From positions 496,001-560,000 of the forward strand of contig NZ_CP104207.1 in NCBI RefSeq assembly GCF_025244705.1: a stretch of DNA of 64,000 nucleotides. Direction: 5' to 3'. A program made the position numbers and the translations under genes. The notes beneath the pieces are model-generated. The model ran no database searches, was not told the DNA's origin, and saw only the letters and a program-made list of their open reading frames with translations. Below, in pieces: positions 47,384 to 56,342 of the stretch (its first letter is position 1; each line of letters starts with the position of its first letter). The stretch comes from Sphingopyxis sp. PET50. GTDB taxonomy: Bacteria; Pseudomonadota; Alphaproteobacteria; Sphingomonadales; Sphingomonadaceae.

Positions 47384-48856
47384 TCAGCCGAGAACTTTAG
47401 CAAGCGCGCTTTGCCACCCGGCAAGGCGCGTTTTGCGTTTTTCGGCATCGAGCGCGGGGACGAAGCGCGTCGCGGTGCCGCGCATCGCCTTGGCGGCACT
47501 TGCGAGGTCGGAGTAGAGCCCGGCCCCGGTCGCGGCGAGCATGGCGGCACCGAGCGCGGTACTCTCGATGAAATCGGGCCGTTCGACGGTCAGGTCTAGC
47601 ATGTCGGCCAGGTCCTGCGCCATCCAGTCGTTCGCGGCCATCCCGCCGTCGATGCGCAGATCGGCCCAGTCGACGCCGTCGGCGGCGAAGGCCGATTTGA
47701 GGTTGTGCGCCTGATAGGCCTGCGCCTCCAGAGCCGCGCGTGCGACATGCGCCTTCGTGCTCGCGAAGCTGAGGCCCGATAGCGCCGCCAGCGCATCGGG
47801 CCGCCAGTGCGGCGCACCCAGCCCGGCGAGGGCGGGGACCAGATAGACGCCGCCATTGTCCACGACCGAGCGCGCCAGCCCCTCGCTCTCGCCCGCGCTC
47901 GCGAGCAGGCCCAGCCCGTCGCGCAGCCATTTGATCAGGCTGCCTGCGACGAACACCGATCCCTCGAGCGCATAGCTGCGCCGCTCGCCCTCCTGCACCA
48001 GAACCGTCGCAAGCAGGCGATTGTTCGACACCGGCCGCGTCGGGCCGCTCGCCGACAGGATGAAGGCGCCGGTGCCGAAGGTCGCCTTGGTCTGCCCTGG
48101 CGCCAGGCAGGCCTGTCCGATGGTCGCCGCCTGCTGGTCGCCGGCCATGCCGCTGATCGGGATCGCGCCGCCGAACAGCGCGGGGTCGGTGGCGCCGACG
48201 TTGGTCGTGCAACCGGTGATCTCGGGTAGCAGGCTTGTCGGCACGCCGAGCAGGTCGCACAGCCCGGCATCCCAACCGCCCGCGCTGTTGATATCCATCA
48301 GCAAGGTCCGCGACGCATTGCTCGCATCGCTGACATGCACGCCGCCGGTCAGGCGGAAGATCAGATAGGATTCGACCGTCCCGACCGCCAGCCGTTCGCC
48401 CGCCTCGCGCAATTGCGGCCAGTTCTTGAGGGCCCAGCCGATCTTGGTTCCCGAAAAATAGGGGTCGAGCAGCAGACCGGTCTTCGCCTGCACCGTGGCT
48501 TCGTGCCCTGCTTCCTTGAGCGCCGCGCAATCGGCTGCGGAGCGGCGGTCCTGCCACACGATCGCAGGAGCCAAAGGCTCGCCGGTCGTTCGGTCCCAGA
48601 ATACAGCCGTCTCGCGCTGGTTGGTGATCCCGATCGCGGCGATGCGGCTAGCGCCGCCCGCCTCGTCGATCATCGTCCGGGTGCAGGCGAGCGTTGCCTC
48701 CCAGATTTCGGCGGCATCATGCTCGACCAGTCCCGGCCCCGGATAATGCTGCCGGAACTCGCGCTGCGCGCTGCCCAGCGGCTTGCCGTCGGCGGCAAAC
48801 AGCATCGCGCGCGTCGAGGTCGTGCCTTCGTCGATGACGATGATCCGTTCGGTCAC
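47384..48856 (-). CDS. glpK: Glycerol kinase
   Basis: 490 residues. FGGY-family kinase: nucleotide loop IDEGTTSTRAMLF, the substrate segment ITNQRETAVFWDR, and GTGAFILSASG for ATP. Phosphorylates glycerol to sn-glycerol-3-phosphate. No glpF, glpD or regulator adjacent. The 136 bases after its start, toward the cytochrome gene, contain only a degenerate TTCGACAAGC-type repeat arm (about 48930). Confidence 0.96.
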   Translation of the reverse strand: MTERIIVIDEGTTSTRAMLFAADGKPLGSAQREFRQHYPGPGLVEHDAAEIWEATLACTRTMIDEAGGASRIAAIGITNQRETAVFWDRTTGEPLAPAIVWQDRRSAADCAALKEAGHEATVQAKTGLLLDPYFSGTKIGWALKNWPQLREAGERLAVGTVESYLIFRLTGGVHVSDASNASRTLLMDINSAGGWDAGLCDLLGVPTSLLPEITGCTTNVGATDPALFGGAIPISGMAGDQQAATIGQACLAPGQTKATFGTGAFILSASGPTRPVSNNRLLATVLVQEGERRSYALEGSVFVAGSLIKWLRDGLGLLASAGESEGLARSVVDNGGVYLVPALAGLGAPHWRPDALAALSGLSFASTKAHVARAALEAQAYQAHNLKSAFAADGVDWADLRIDGGMAANDWMAQDLADMLDLTVERPDFIESTALGAAMLAATGAGLYSDLASAAKAMRGTATRFVPALDAEKRKTRLAGWQSALAKVLG

Positions 48857-48992
48857 TGAGAGCTCCCCATCCGCTTGTGCCCGGCGACGCGCCGTTCTTC
48901 TCTTTCACCCTAGATGAAGGAAGGACGGCGCTTCGACAAGCGCAGGGCAGCCGGATCGACGCGGGAGGATTGCCGGGACGGGAAGGCCGCGC

Positions 48993-50850
48993 TCAAAGCC
49001 CCTTCATATATTCGACCAGCGCCAGCCGGTCCTCATGCGTCAGCCGCGCATTGCCATAATCATGGCCGCATGTTGGAATTGCCGGGGATCGGCCTGCCCT
49101 GCGTGTCGGTGGTGCTGAAACGGAAGCTTGCCGAGCCAGTGGCGTCGACAAAGCCGACCTTGACCGGGTCGAATTGTTTCGAGCCCACCGTGAAGCTCGC
49201 GGCGCGCTGTGCTGGCGGCAACAACAATTCGTAGAGCGACCGCACCGACCCGTTGTGCAGATAGGGTGCGGTCGCCCAGATGCCGTTCAATGGCCGCGCC
49301 TTGTAGACGAGCAGGGGATCGTTCATCTCCGCCATGCAGATCGCGAGCCGCTGTGCCGCGGTTTTCTGCGCCGTTTCGGAACCCGGCGCGACGAGCGAGA
49401 AATCGATCCGCCGCGGCAGGCCGAGCCCGGCCTTCGCGAACACTTCGGCGAGCTCCAGCTTCTTGCCCGACAGCGACCCCGCTACCGATGTCACCAGCAT
49501 CTGGCGCGAACTGCCGACCGCGCCATATTTCGGCCCGCTGCCGAAATATCCCTCGGGCACGTCCTTCAGATTGCCGGTGCGGTTGCGGATCGTCATCGTG
49601 TTGCACGCCATCCATGGATCGGTGCCGACCGGCCGCGGTCCGGCCCAGATCGGGGTCAGCACCGCCTTGATATCGGTGTCCAGATCGTCGGGCGCCAATA
49701 TCGCGTGGCACGACACGCATTCTTCCGCGAACAATATTCTGCCGCGTTCGGCCAGGGCCGCGTCGGGCTTGGGAAAGCTCCCGGGCCAGGCGGGAGGCAA
49801 GAGCTTGGCGACCTGCACCTCCATCGCGTCGAGGTTGGTCACGTTGACGCTCGACGCATAGCCATCGAGCCCGGGATAGGGCGTGCTGATATTGACATCG
49901 CCGAACACCCCGATCACCTCGCCGGTGTTGCGGCCCAGCCCGCCGACGTCGACGATATCGCCGCTTGGCAGCTTGAACTTCCGGTTCGGTGCGAAGCCGT
50001 TCCACTGCACCTTGTCGTGCTGGGCAATGTTCCACAAAAAGGGATAGCTGACGGGCGCGTCGGCGGCGCCGGTGAACGGATCCTGGGCCTGGTTGATCAG
50101 CGCCACCTTGTTCAAAATATGCCCCACCGCGTCGAGCCGCCCATGGCCATAGCGCGAGGTCGGCCGGTCGGGCGGATCGTTGAGCGCCTTGACCTGCGCC
50201 TCCCACGCCACGAAATTCTTCAGCGCGCCGCGCAGAAGGTCCTTGTCGCGGGCCGCCCCCGCACCGAGTACCGCGGCGGCGAAGCGGTCGAACTTCGCCG
50301 GATCGGCAAGCGTCGCCTCGGCGGCGAGGTCGAGTTCCTCGATGAAGGTCTGGAAATCGGTCATGCCGGGGCCGCCCTCGACCCGCACCACCGCGTCGCC
50401 GTGGCGGATCTCGTTGGTGTGGCACGCGGCGCAGTTCATGCCGACCCACGGTTCCTTCGCGCCCTGGCCGCTCTTCCAGCGCAGCCGCGAACGGATCAGT
50501 CCGTCGTCGCCGCGTGTGTTGAGCGCAAAGCCGATCGGCAGGCCATATTTCAGGCCATCGCTGTCGTCGGCATCGGGCGGCAGATAGCCCAGTGCCGCCA
50601 TGCGGTCGAAGGTGAAGAATTTCGCCTGCGATCCTTTTTCCTCGAGCGCCATCAACCAGGCGTGCGGGATCAGCCGCGATCCCTGGTCGCCGTGGTACCA
50701 TGCGAGCTGTTCGGCGCGCGTCCAGCCTTGCGTCAGCGGGCCTTTGTCGCCTTTCGTCATGCAGGCGCCGAGCAGCAGGGTGGCGCCCATGGCTGTGGCG
50801 AGCAACGCGGCTCCGCGCCTTCCGGTGGCGGGCAATATGTCGGTCATCAT
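48993..50850 (-). CDS. Dihaem c-type cytochrome lipoprotein, RoxA / cytochrome c peroxidase-like (one frameshift)
   Basis: About 618 residues. Lipoprotein signal ending LLLGAC; two covalent haem sites, CAACH (about residue 138) and CVSCH (about 380), and RNTGEVIGVFG between them. Size and spacing match the large dihaem proteins related to bacterial cytochrome c peroxidases and rubber oxygenase RoxA. Function may be peroxide reduction or oxidative cleavage of a hydrophobic substrate. An extra base at 49071 (coding-strand ACATGCGG) hides the last 25 residues (GHDYGNARLTHEDRL and on); the real stop is at 48993-48995. Start chosen at the ATG pair behind GGGAG. Confidence 0.78.
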
Positions 50851-51277
50851 CGTCTCCCTGTCCGCCGCGCCGTTGGCGATCGTTGCCGCCAAACCCGCGA
50901 ACTGTGCGCCCCACAGGTTTCATCCGATCCGCGAAACGGGGATCGGCGACGAATAGAGAAGGCGGCAAATAAGCGCCGATCGCGCGCGCGAGTCAAGGCA
51001 AGGACAGGGTAAGCCGCCCGTTAAGCGGTGGCCCCTGACGCGGGAGCCTTGCAAATCCGCGCCATCCATGCCATATGTTGTGCAACGCAGCATGGCGGGA
51101 TCACCCGCCGCAACCACCGGTAGCGTGATTTTCCCGCCCGTTTCAGGCGCGGGACGAGCCGGAAGCGCGCTTTGTCCCCAGAGGCACCCTTTCACGCGGG
51201 TCGTTTCGAACCCGCGGCCGTGCGCCGTCCGTTCGATACGAACGGACGCTGTGCGCGTCGCCCATTGTGAGTAATAT
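50851..51277. other. 427-bp divergent intergenic region
   Basis: Lies between the cytochrome lipoprotein gene (minus) and the DEAD-box gene (plus), so it must hold both promoters. No gene is convincing. The one marked structure is the hairpin at 51226-51248. The extent of the helicase leader is unknown. Confidence 0.6.
51226..51248 (+). promoter_or_regulatory. Hairpin in the leader of the DEAD-box helicase gene
   Basis: Perfect 10-bp stem CGTCCGTTCG / CGAACGGACG with a three-base ATA loop, 29 bases before the helicase start. Position suits control of translation or message stability, as is known for cold-induced helicases in other bacteria. Confidence 0.45.
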
Positions 51278-52666
51278 ATGACCAGTTTCAACGACTTTGG
51301 CCTGCATGCCGACATCAATCGCGCGCTTGCCGCCAAGGATTATACCGTTCCGACCCCGATCCAGACGCAGGCGATCCCGCCGCTGATGAAGGGCCGCGAC
51401 CTGTGCGGCATCGCGCAGACCGGCACCGGCAAGACCGCAGGCTTTGCGCTGCCCTCGATTCACCATCTGATCACCCATCCGCACCACACCAATCCGCGCA
51501 GCTGCCGGATGCTCGTGCTGGCACCGACGCGCGAACTCGCGGCGCAGATCGCGCAGAGCTGCCGCGACTACGGGCGCTTCACCAAGCTGCGCGTCTCGAC
51601 CGTTTTCGGCGGCGTGCCGATCAACAAGCAGATCCGCGACCTTGCGCAGGGTGTCGAAATCCTCGTCGCCACCCCGGGCCGCCTGCTCGACCTGATCGAC
51701 CAGCGTGCGCTGCGCCTCGACGATGTCGAAATCTTCGTCCTCGACGAAGCCGACCAGATGATGGACATGGGCTTCATCCACTCGCTGCGCCGCATCGCCA
51801 AGCTGCTGCCCTCGCGCCGTCAGAACCTTTTCTTCTCGGCGACGATGCCGAAGGAGATCGCGCACCTCGCCGAGCAGTTCCTCGAGGATCCGGTCACCGT
51901 GTCGGTGACGCCGCAGGCGACGACCGTCGAAAAAATCCGCCAGTTCTCGACCTACGTCGAGCAGAAGGAAAAGCAGGCGCTGCTCCATTCGGTGATCGCC
52001 AGCGAGGATATCGACCGCGCCCTGATCTTCACCCGCACCAAGCACGGCGCCGACCGCGTCGTGCGCCACCTCGCGGGCGCGGGGATCAAGGCGATGGCGA
52101 TCCATGGCAACAAGAGCCAGTCGCAGCGCACACATGCGCTGCAGGCCTTCCGCTCGGGCGAGATCAAGCTGCTCGTCGCGACCGACATCGCCGCGCGCGG
52201 CATCGACGTGTCGGGCGTTTCGCACGTCATCAACTTCGAGATCCCGAACGTGCCCGAACAATATGTCCACCGCATCGGCCGCACCGCGCGCGCCGGCGCC
52301 GAGGGCAAGGCGATCAGCTTCATCGCTCCCGACGAGCGGCCGTATATGCGCGATATCGAGCGCGTCACGCGGAGCAAGTCCGAAGCGATGCCGCTGCCCG
52401 AGAATTTCAACGAGCTGGTGCGCAACCTGCCCAAGCCCGCGCAGCCGCCGCGCGATACCGGCAGCAAGGGCCGCAACCCGCAGCGCCAGCGCGACGAGGC
52501 GTTCGCCGGGCGCGGCGAGGGCAATCGCGGCAACCAGCCGCGCGGCGACCGTGGTCCGCGCCGCGAAGGTGCGGGCGCCGACGGCCAGCCGCAGCGCAAG
52601 CGCCGCTTCCGCCCGCGCGGCGGCAAGGTCGGTGCGCACAAGGGCGCGGTCAAGCGCGTCGGTTGA
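51278..52666 (+). CDS. DEAD-box RNA helicase, RhlE-like
   Basis: 462 residues. Q motif (FNDFGL...YTVPTPIQTQAIP), motif I AQTGTGKT, Ia APTRELAAQ, II DEAD, III SAT, and VI HRIGRTARAG are all present. The last ~90 residues are a basic, Arg/Gly-rich tail (RGDRGPRREG and similar) that probably grips RNA. Likely role is RNA unwinding in ribosome assembly or cold adaptation. Confidence 0.95.
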   Translation: MTSFNDFGLHADINRALAAKDYTVPTPIQTQAIPPLMKGRDLCGIAQTGTGKTAGFALPSIHHLITHPHHTNPRSCRMLVLAPTRELAAQIAQSCRDYGRFTKLRVSTVFGGVPINKQIRDLAQGVEILVATPGRLLDLIDQRALRLDDVEIFVLDEADQMMDMGFIHSLRRIAKLLPSRRQNLFFSATMPKEIAHLAEQFLEDPVTVSVTPQATTVEKIRQFSTYVEQKEKQALLHSVIASEDIDRALIFTRTKHGADRVVRHLAGAGIKAMAIHGNKSQSQRTHALQAFRSGEIKLLVATDIAARGIDVSGVSHVINFEIPNVPEQYVHRIGRTARAGAEGKAISFIAPDERPYMRDIERVTRSKSEAMPLPENFNELVRNLPKPAQPPRDTGSKGRNPQRQRDEAFAGRGEGNRGNQPRGDRGPRREGAGADGQPQRKRRFRPRGGKVGAHKGAVKRVG

Positions 52667-52715
52667 CGGAAGGCGTGCTCGCTCGTTAGGGTCTCCCGGG
52701 TTCGGGGAGGCTTGG

Positions 52716-53747
52716 GTGATCGACGACGACGAATATGAGCCGCTGCCGCGGCGTCCGATGATGCGGCGCAAGCGGGTGCTGATCCCGCTCGCGCTGCTGC
52801 TCGCGATCGTCGTCGCCTTCTTCGCGCTCCGCACCCCCGACACCGACCGCGACGCGATGATCGCGAAATATGGCAGCCCGGATGCCAATTTCGTGGCCAG
52901 CCCGGCGGGCCAGCGCATCCACTATCGCGATCAGGGCAAGCGCGACGGCCCGGCTATCGTGCTGCTCCACGGATCGAACAGCAGCCTGCACACCTGGGAG
53001 CCGCTCGTGCAACGGCTCGGCGGCGATTACCGCATCGTCACGCTCGACCTGCCCGGCCATGGCCTGACGGGCGGCACGCCCGACAAGGATTATGGCGCGA
53101 GCGGGATGATGGCGGCGATCGACGTCGTTGCGGCGAAGCTCGAACTCGACCGCTTCACGCTGGGCGGCAATTCGATGGGCGGCTGGGTCGCGTGGCGCTA
53201 TGCCCTCGACCATCCCGACAAGATCGACGCGCTGCTGCTGCTCGACGCGAGCGGGATGCCGCTACGCGCGGGCGAGAAGGCGCCCGAATCGAACATCGGC
53301 TTTCGTGTCCTCGAATATTCGTCGGGCCGCTGGCTCGCGACCCGGATCACCCCGCGCTCGCTCGTCGAGATATCGCTGCGTGGCTCGGTCGAGAAACAGG
53401 CGGTGGTCGATGAGGCGATGATCGACCGCTATTGGGAGTTGCTGCGCTTCCCCGGCAACCGCGAGGCGACGGTGCTGCGCGCCCGCATGGACCGCGAACC
53501 CGCAATGGCCGACCGGATCGGGGGCATCAGGGCGCCGACGCTGATCCTGTTCGGCAAACAGGACCGGTTGATCAACGCCAGTGCCGCGCAGACCTTCCAC
53601 GAACGCATCCCCGGGTCGGAGGTCGTGCTGCTCGACGGCATCGGCCATCTGCCGATGGAGGAGGCGCCCGACGCGACCGCCGCGGTGATCGCCGATTTCC
53701 TCAAGCGGCGGCTTGTTCCGCCGCCGGCGCGTCCAGAAAGTCGCTGA
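52716..53747 (+). CDS. Membrane-anchored alpha/beta hydrolase
   Basis: 343 residues. GTG start behind GGGGAGG. An N-terminal membrane anchor (RVLIPLALLLAIVVAFFAL, about residues 20-38) holds a classical fold outside: IVLLHGSNSSLHTW, nucleophile elbow GGNSMGG, acid in LFGKQDRLIN, and late His in DGIGHLPMEEAP. Resembles C-C bond hydrolases and lipases; substrate unknown. Its 3' end overlaps the next gene by 47 bases, tail to tail. Confidence 0.85.
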   Translation: MIDDDEYEPLPRRPMMRRKRVLIPLALLLAIVVAFFALRTPDTDRDAMIAKYGSPDANFVASPAGQRIHYRDQGKRDGPAIVLLHGSNSSLHTWEPLVQRLGGDYRIVTLDLPGHGLTGGTPDKDYGASGMMAAIDVVAAKLELDRFTLGGNSMGGWVAWRYALDHPDKIDALLLLDASGMPLRAGEKAPESNIGFRVLEYSSGRWLATRITPRSLVEISLRGSVEKQAVVDEAMIDRYWELLRFPGNREATVLRARMDREPAMADRIGGIRAPTLILFGKQDRLINASAAQTFHERIPGSEVVLLDGIGHLPMEEAPDATAAVIADFLKRRLVPPPARPESR

Positions 53748-54453
53748 TCCGGTCGGCGACCTTCGCCGCATGGGTGAAGGGGAACAGGTGCGATCCCGGC
53801 ACCACTTCCAGCATCGCGCCGTCGATCAGTTGGGCGATCATCTGGCCGTGGGCCGCGGGCACGACGCCGTCCTGTTCTCCCATCAGCACCAGCGTGGGGA
53901 TATGCTTCAGCGTCGGCAGCATCGCCGCGCTCGTCCAGCCCGCCATCGCCATGCTTTGATAGGTCAGGCCGAGCGGCGTTGCGGTCGGCAGCTTGAGCCC
54001 GCTCGCCAGCATGTCGTCGTCGAGCAATGCCGCCCAGCCGATGCCCGGCGCCGCGACGGTCGGCGTCGTCGCCATCAGCACCAGCCGCCGCACGCGGCTC
54101 GGGAATTGCACTGCGATCTGCTGCGCCATCGCGCCGCCCCAGCTGAAGCCGGCGAGGTCGAAGCTTTTGTGGCCGAATCGCTCGGCGATCTCGACCAGGA
54201 TCGCCGCCATCGTCGGCGCGCCATAGGGCATCAGCGCGTCGGGCGATCCGCCGACGCCCGGCATGTCGAGCGTCCACACCTCGCGGCCGTGAAGCTGCGC
54301 CAGCAGCGGCGCTGCCGCGGCGATATCGGCGCCGATGCCGTTGAGGAACAGCAAGGGCGTCTCGCCCGCGCCCGTGCGCCAGCGCGCGACGCGCAGCATC
54401 AGGCCATAGATATGTTCCATGCCGATTGTCGGCGAACCGCTGATCCTGCTCAT
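53701..54453 (-). CDS. Alpha/beta hydrolase, PHA-depolymerase-like
   Basis: 250 residues, no signal peptide. LLFLNGIGADIAAAAPLL carries the oxyanion hole, GFSWGGA the nucleophile, MGEQDGVVP the acid and VPGSHLFPFTH the His. The opening NGIGAD and overall length resemble intracellular poly(3-hydroxyalkanoate) depolymerases (PhaZ). No pha genes are adjacent, so the assignment rests on similarity only. Convergent overlap with the preceding gene. Confidence 0.75.
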   Translation of the reverse strand: MSRISGSPTIGMEHIYGLMLRVARWRTGAGETPLLFLNGIGADIAAAAPLLAQLHGREVWTLDMPGVGGSPDALMPYGAPTMAAILVEIAERFGHKSFDLAGFSWGGAMAQQIAVQFPSRVRRLVLMATTPTVAAPGIGWAALLDDDMLASGLKLPTATPLGLTYQSMAMAGWTSAAMLPTLKHIPTLVLMGEQDGVVPAAHGQMIAQLIDGAMLEVVPGSHLFPFTHAAKVADRISDFLDAPAAEQAAA

Positions 54454-54522
54454 CGAGGTCGCCTTGGCATCTTTTGGTGACGGGCGAAAGTCCGGTTGGC
54501 TGAAGGCCCCATATTAAACCAA

Positions 54523-54591
54523 ACCGCAGCCTTGAGCCTGTCGAAGGGCGCCTATCCGAGAAGCGCCCTTCGACAGGCTCAGGGCTGCGGT
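54523..54591. repeat. 29-bp inverted repeat of the TTCGACAGGCTCAG family
   Basis: Arms 54523-54551 and 54563-54591 match 28 of 29 bases, loop of 11. Contains CTTCGACAGGCTCAGG, a unit widely dispersed in sphingomonad genomes. It supplies the stop codon of the small membrane protein whose frame ends at 54579. Confidence 0.8.
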
Positions 54592-54842
54592 GTCGGGACC
54601 GGTGTCGCCAGGGCCGCTCGCTCGGCCTGTTCGTATCGCAAACAGTCGAAAATCTTCGCCCCCGCCAGGAACACCGACCCGCTGCAGGCCAGCAGCAGCA
54701 ATTTGCCGCCGACACCAGGATATTCGTGAATATAGATCATGCCGCGCGCCATCGCCCCGACCCCCAGCGCATAGATGATCAGGCACGCCTCGAACCTGGT
54801 CTTGATGACGAACAGCCGTCCGATTTTCTTCAGCATCACCAT
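54579..54842 (-). CDS. Small membrane protein, 87 residues
   Basis: Starts MVMLKKIGRLFVIKTRFEA and has two membrane segments (CLIIYALGVGAMARGMIYI and LLLLACSGSVFLAGAKIF), then a short tail ending TPVPTPQP whose last codons and stop lie inside the adjacent repeat arm. Not assigned to a named family; organisation resembles small uncharacterised alphaproteobacterial inner-membrane proteins. The native C-terminus may have been altered by repeat insertion. Confidence 0.7.
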   Translation of the reverse strand: MVMLKKIGRLFVIKTRFEACLIIYALGVGAMARGMIYIHEYPGVGGKLLLLACSGSVFLAGAKIFDCLRYEQAERAALATPVPTPQP

Positions 54843-55074
54843 AGCCTCGACAAGGGCAAGAGCCGTGCCAGTGGCGCAAATCGGGGATTCGGCGCCGCGG
54901 GCTTATGGTAAACTGTAAATTAACTCGACAGCGGCGGGAAGGGCGGAGGCAATATTTCCCGCCCAAATGGAAAGCGGCACCCCCGCATCGCTGCAAGGGC
55001 GCCGCTGACTGACGTCCCAGGGTCGCAGAAGGGCTGAGCAGTTGCGGTCTTATCGGTGCGCTGTGCCGCGGCCG

Positions 55075-55094
55075 CATCCTTCATATGAAGGATG
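55075..55094. promoter_or_regulatory. Perfect 20-bp palindrome
   Basis: CATCCTTCATATGAAGGATG is its own complement with no spacer. Symmetry and length suit a dimeric DNA-binding protein. It is not a terminator: the nearby A-run is on the wrong side for either direction. Confidence 0.4.
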
Positions 55095-55121
55095 GATGCC
55101 AAAAAAAATGCGGTGTCTCAA

Positions 55122-55245
55122 ACTCCGTGCATGCTGAGCTTGTCGAAGCAATGTCCTTCTTCAATGGCAAAAGGAAACAATGGCCCCCTTCGACTGCCTT
55201 GCAGGCGCCCAGGACAAGCTTCGACAAGCTCAGCACGAACGGAGT
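55122..55245. repeat. Inverted-repeat element of the TTCGACAAGCTCAG family
   Basis: Arms 55122-55149 and 55218-55245 match 26 of 28 bases; each holds GCTTCGACAAGCTCAGC or its complement. The 68-base interior is non-coding. Related in its core to the element at 54523. Ends five bases from the LuxR-type gene stop. Confidence 0.8.
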
Positions 55246-55249
55246 CGGG

Positions 55250-56332
55250 TCAGTTCGGGGTCGTCACCGCAATCCGTGCGAGCAGCGAGGCGAGGTCGGC
55301 CTGCCGCGTGCAGCCGGTCTTTTCGAGCACGCGGCTCAGCTGGCTGCGCACCGTGCTGATCGCGACGTCGCCCGCCGCCGCGATCGCCTCGGGTGTCTCG
55401 CCGCCCGCGATCCCCTGGGCGACGCGCGCCTCCGACGGCGTGAGGTCGAACAGCGAGCGCATCAGCGTCGCCGACGGCGCGCGCCCGGATGCGACCGGGA
55501 TCAGCAGCATCAAGGCATAGCTGTCGCCGAACACGTCGTGCGCGCTACGTCGCACCGGGATGACGTGGGCGACCAGTTCGGGATGACCGGCCCGATCGCG
55601 GATTGGGAAGGAGCGGACTTCGCCGCCCGCGTCGCTGCCGAGCGCCGCCAGTGCTTCGCCCAACATCGTATCGGCCTGCTTGTCGGCGAGATGCAGCCTG
55701 CCCATTGCGCCCCAGACCAGATGTTCGCGCAGATCCTCGGCCAGAGAACTCGCTTCGATGACCTCGCCATTTGCGTGGAGGAGCAGCGCGGGCAGGCGCA
55801 GCGCCGCCAGCGCTTCGGTCGCGCCCTCGGCGCGTTTCAGCTGCAGCCGCGCGCTGACCAATGCGCTGCGCGCGATATGCGGGCGGATCGCGTTCAGCCG
55901 CGCGACATTCTCGCGCTCGATCGGCCCGCCGTCGAAGGCGCGTTCGACGCTGAACACGATATTGTCGCCGGTCGGCACCTGCAGCCCCGTGCCCGCCGAC
56001 CAGCCGAGCCCGCGCGGGCGGAAAAAGTCGCGATAGACCGGATCGGCGCGCAGCTCCTCTTCGCTCCAGAAATCATATTCGACGAAAAAGGATGGCGCTT
56101 CCTGGCTCATCAGGCAGACGCGGCGGCTGCACTTGCCGAACCAGCCGTCGTTGACATAGGCGTCAAAGGCATCGGCGACGCTCTCGGACGCCGTCCAGTT
56201 CAAGGATTTGCGCGCCGAGAAGAGCAGGCCGCCGGTCGACCCTGCGAGCGCCGCGACGTCGTCGAGTACGCCGGGCCACGCCTCGGGCACTACCGAACAT
56301 TCGTAGATGCGGTCGATCAGGTCATCGTGCAT
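55250..56332 (-). CDS. LuxR-family (HTH) transcriptional regulator
   Basis: 360 residues. C-terminal LuxR-type helix-turn-helix with FDLTPSEARVAQGIAGGETPEAIAAAGDVAISTVRSQLSRVLEKTG. The N-terminal ~290 residues hold a PAS/GAF-like sensing region without a receiver domain, so it answers to a small molecule or internal state. It begins ten bases after the astB stop and is read in the same direction, so it is probably the local regulator of arginine use (inference). Confidence 0.85.
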   Translation of the reverse strand: MHDDLIDRIYECSVVPEAWPGVLDDVAALAGSTGGLLFSARKSLNWTASESVADAFDAYVNDGWFGKCSRRVCLMSQEAPSFFVEYDFWSEEELRADPVYRDFFRPRGLGWSAGTGLQVPTGDNIVFSVERAFDGGPIERENVARLNAIRPHIARSALVSARLQLKRAEGATEALAALRLPALLLHANGEVIEASSLAEDLREHLVWGAMGRLHLADKQADTMLGEALAALGSDAGGEVRSFPIRDRAGHPELVAHVIPVRRSAHDVFGDSYALMLLIPVASGRAPSATLMRSLFDLTPSEARVAQGIAGGETPEAIAAAGDVAISTVRSQLSRVLEKTGCTRQADLASLLARIAVTTPN

Positions 56333-56342
56333 GCGTGCCCCC

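Larger units (their letters stand above)
54843..55249. other. 407-bp intergenic region with palindrome and repeat
   Basis: No gene seen. It contains an AT-rich patch near 54905 (TTATGGTAAACTGTAAATTA) that may hold the promoter of the 87-residue protein, the 20-bp palindrome at 55075-55094, and the repeat element at 55122-55245. Confidence 0.6.

Noticed and set aside
55075..55110. Intrinsic terminator formed by the 20-bp palindrome and the nearby A8 run
   Set aside because: On the plus strand the run is A, not T; on the minus strand the T-run precedes the stem.
54523..55245. CRISPR array, because similar repeat units recur within 700 bp
   Set aside because: The units are two separate inverted repeats with unequal spacing and no regular spacers, and no cas gene is present.
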